Positions 5,796 to 6,362 of a DNA stretch of 6,362 bases are shown one piece after another (position 1 is the first letter of the stretch; the number at the start of each line of letters is the position of its first letter). The stretch spans positions 1 to 6,362 of the forward strand of contig CAJUOT010000084.1 of the NCBI GenBank assembly GCA_910588135.1, in the 5' to 3' direction. The notes below the pieces were generated by a model. The model saw only the letters and a list, made by a program, of their open reading frames with translations. It had not been told where the DNA came from and searched no databases. The stretch comes from an uncultured Oscillospiraceae bacterium (GTDB taxonomy: Bacteria; Bacillota; Clostridia; Oscillospirales; Oscillospiraceae). The translations under genes and the position numbers were made by a program.

Positions 5796-6362
5796 TCAGC
5801 TCAGACGCAGAATCGTCAGGGACGCTCCGGCGGAGCCGGGCAGCAGCGTGGCCGCCGACGCGATGCCGAACATTTGCAGGGAGACCGTATCCCCCGCGTT
5901 CAGGTCCAGCAGGATCTCATTGGCAAAGTGGCTCAGGGACACCAGCGGGGCCACCGTGGACGCGGTGTTGGCCGCGCCGTTGATGAGCAGCCGGGTGCCG
6001 CTGGCCAGGGCCACGGTGGTGTTGATGTCATAGGCGAGCCGGTAGCGCCCGGCGGTGTTCACGGTGAACACCGTGCTGGCCCCATTGACGGTGATGTCCG
6101 GGGAGAGCAGCTGGGCGTTGGGCAGGGGCACCAGGGTGCCCGCCAGGATGACGGTGATCACCGTACCGCCGGTGTTGGCGGCGTAGGCGGAGGTGGCGGT
6201 GACGTTGGGGCCGGTGGGACCGGTGGGGCCCGTGGCCCCGGTGGCCCCGGTGGCGCCCGCGGCCCCGGTGGGGCCGGTAGCGCCTGTCGCGCCTGTGGCA
6301 CCGTCGGCGCCCGTAGCGCCCGTGGAGCCGGTAGCACCTGTCGCGCCGGCAGCGCCGGCAGC
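5796..6362 (-). CDS. Second BclA-like collagen-like protein (5' end cut by window)
   Basis: The open frame enters from the right edge and ends with TGA at 5796; 188 codons are visible. It starts inside collagen triplets, 17 complete Gly-X-Y units with mostly GAT and GPT, ending GPN. A BclA-type C-terminal domain follows, starting near YAANTGGTVITV and containing VPLPNAQLLSPDITVNG and TRLLINGAANTASTVAP. It ends directly after LTILRLS, without the acidic tail of its neighbour. A shorter reading from an internal ATG at 6161 would begin inside the C-terminal domain and is not credible. The C-terminal domain is clearly paralogous to that of the next gene, indicating a tandem duplication. The stop codon overlaps the next gene's ribosome site (TGAGGAGGGG), typical of tight operonic coupling. 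The N-terminal region, total length and promoter lie outside the window. Confidence 0.9.
   Translation of the reverse strand, partial: AAGAAGATGATGSTGATGADGATGATGATGPTGAAGATGATGATGPTGPTGPNVTATSAYAANTGGTVITVILAGTLVPLPNAQLLSPDITVNGASTVFTVNTAGRYRLAYDINTTVALASGTRLLINGAANTASTVAPLVSLSHFANEILLDLNAGDTVSLQMFGIASAATLLPGSAGASLTILRLS
6204..6362 (-). repeat. Gly-X-Y coding repeat of the partial collagen-like gene
   Basis: Seventeen complete collagen triplets are visible before the C-terminal domain, and the array continues beyond the right edge. It is even richer in Thr than the neighbouring gene: about 13 of 17 Y positions, including one GST. Confidence 0.85.

Noticed and set aside
4634..5983. Long plus-strand open frames (449 and 279 codons) opposite the collagen-like genes, Gly/Pro-rich
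   Set aside because: They mirror GC-rich Gly-X-Y codons on the opposite strand, have low-complexity composition and no ribosome sites, and run across the boundary of two genuine genes.
5796..6161. A 121-residue protein starting at ATG 6161
   Set aside because: The same frame continues upstream without a stop into collagen triplets to the window edge, and 6161 falls inside the C-terminal domain.
5081..6362. Repetitive DNA as a possible CRISPR array or non-coding satellite
   Set aside because: The 9-nt periodicity encodes uninterrupted Gly-X-Y triplets in frame, and there are no spacer-like unique segments.
1..6362. tRNA, rRNA, riboswitch or transposase genes
   Set aside because: No cloverleaf, rRNA-like stretch, recognisable riboswitch core or transposase motif was seen on either strand.

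Overview
This window is GC-rich DNA in which every gene that can be supported lies on the minus strand. The gene types are an AgrA/AgrC-like two-component pair and BclA-type collagen-like proteins next to a glycosyltransferase. Together with the high GC, and Shine-Dalgarno sequences close to AGGAGG, they suggest a GC-rich, probably spore-forming gut Clostridia such as an Oscillospiraceae relative. That placement is inferred from style and gene content, not from a marker gene.

Read in the direction of transcription (from the right end), the layout is as follows. (1) 6362-5796 is the 3' part of a collagen-like gene (GXY repeats plus a BclA-type C-terminal domain). Its stop codon runs into the ribosome binding site of (2), a complete collagen-like gene at 5782-4604 with a conserved N-terminal module, about 45 GXY triplets rich in Thr, a BclA-type C-terminal domain and an acidic tail. 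(3) 4603-4468 holds an intrinsic terminator and a second strong GC hairpin. (4) 4467-3403 is a family-2 glycosyltransferase with a C-terminal TPR-like region, a good candidate to O-glycosylate the Thr-rich collagen stalks. (5) 3409-3369 is a perfect 17-bp hairpin that contains the glycosyltransferase stop codon. (6) A promoter at 3356-3328 precedes a LytTR response regulator (3295-2597), which is coupled to a GHKL (AgrC/ComD-type) histidine kinase that lacks a membrane sensor domain. (7) 1919-1715 is intergenic and dense in signals: a long imperfect inverted repeat, a pair of LytTR-type direct repeats, a GC dyad and a promoter. (8) 1714 to the left edge is an ABC exporter (membrane domain fused to ATPase), cut by the window end just after its H-loop.

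The most interesting signal is in region 7. The half-sites ACAATTCAG and ACAGTTCAG lie in direct orientation exactly 12 bp apart (21-bp period) just upstream of the ABC exporter promoter. This is the geometry, and nearly the sequence, of binding sites known for LytTR regulators such as ComE, BlpR and AgrA. It makes a coherent circuit likely: kinase and LytTR regulator encoded immediately upstream, regulator site, exporter. No such pair was seen at the regulator's own promoter. The second theme is a spore-surface or cell-surface glycoprotein cassette of two tandem BclA-like proteins and a glycosyltransferase.
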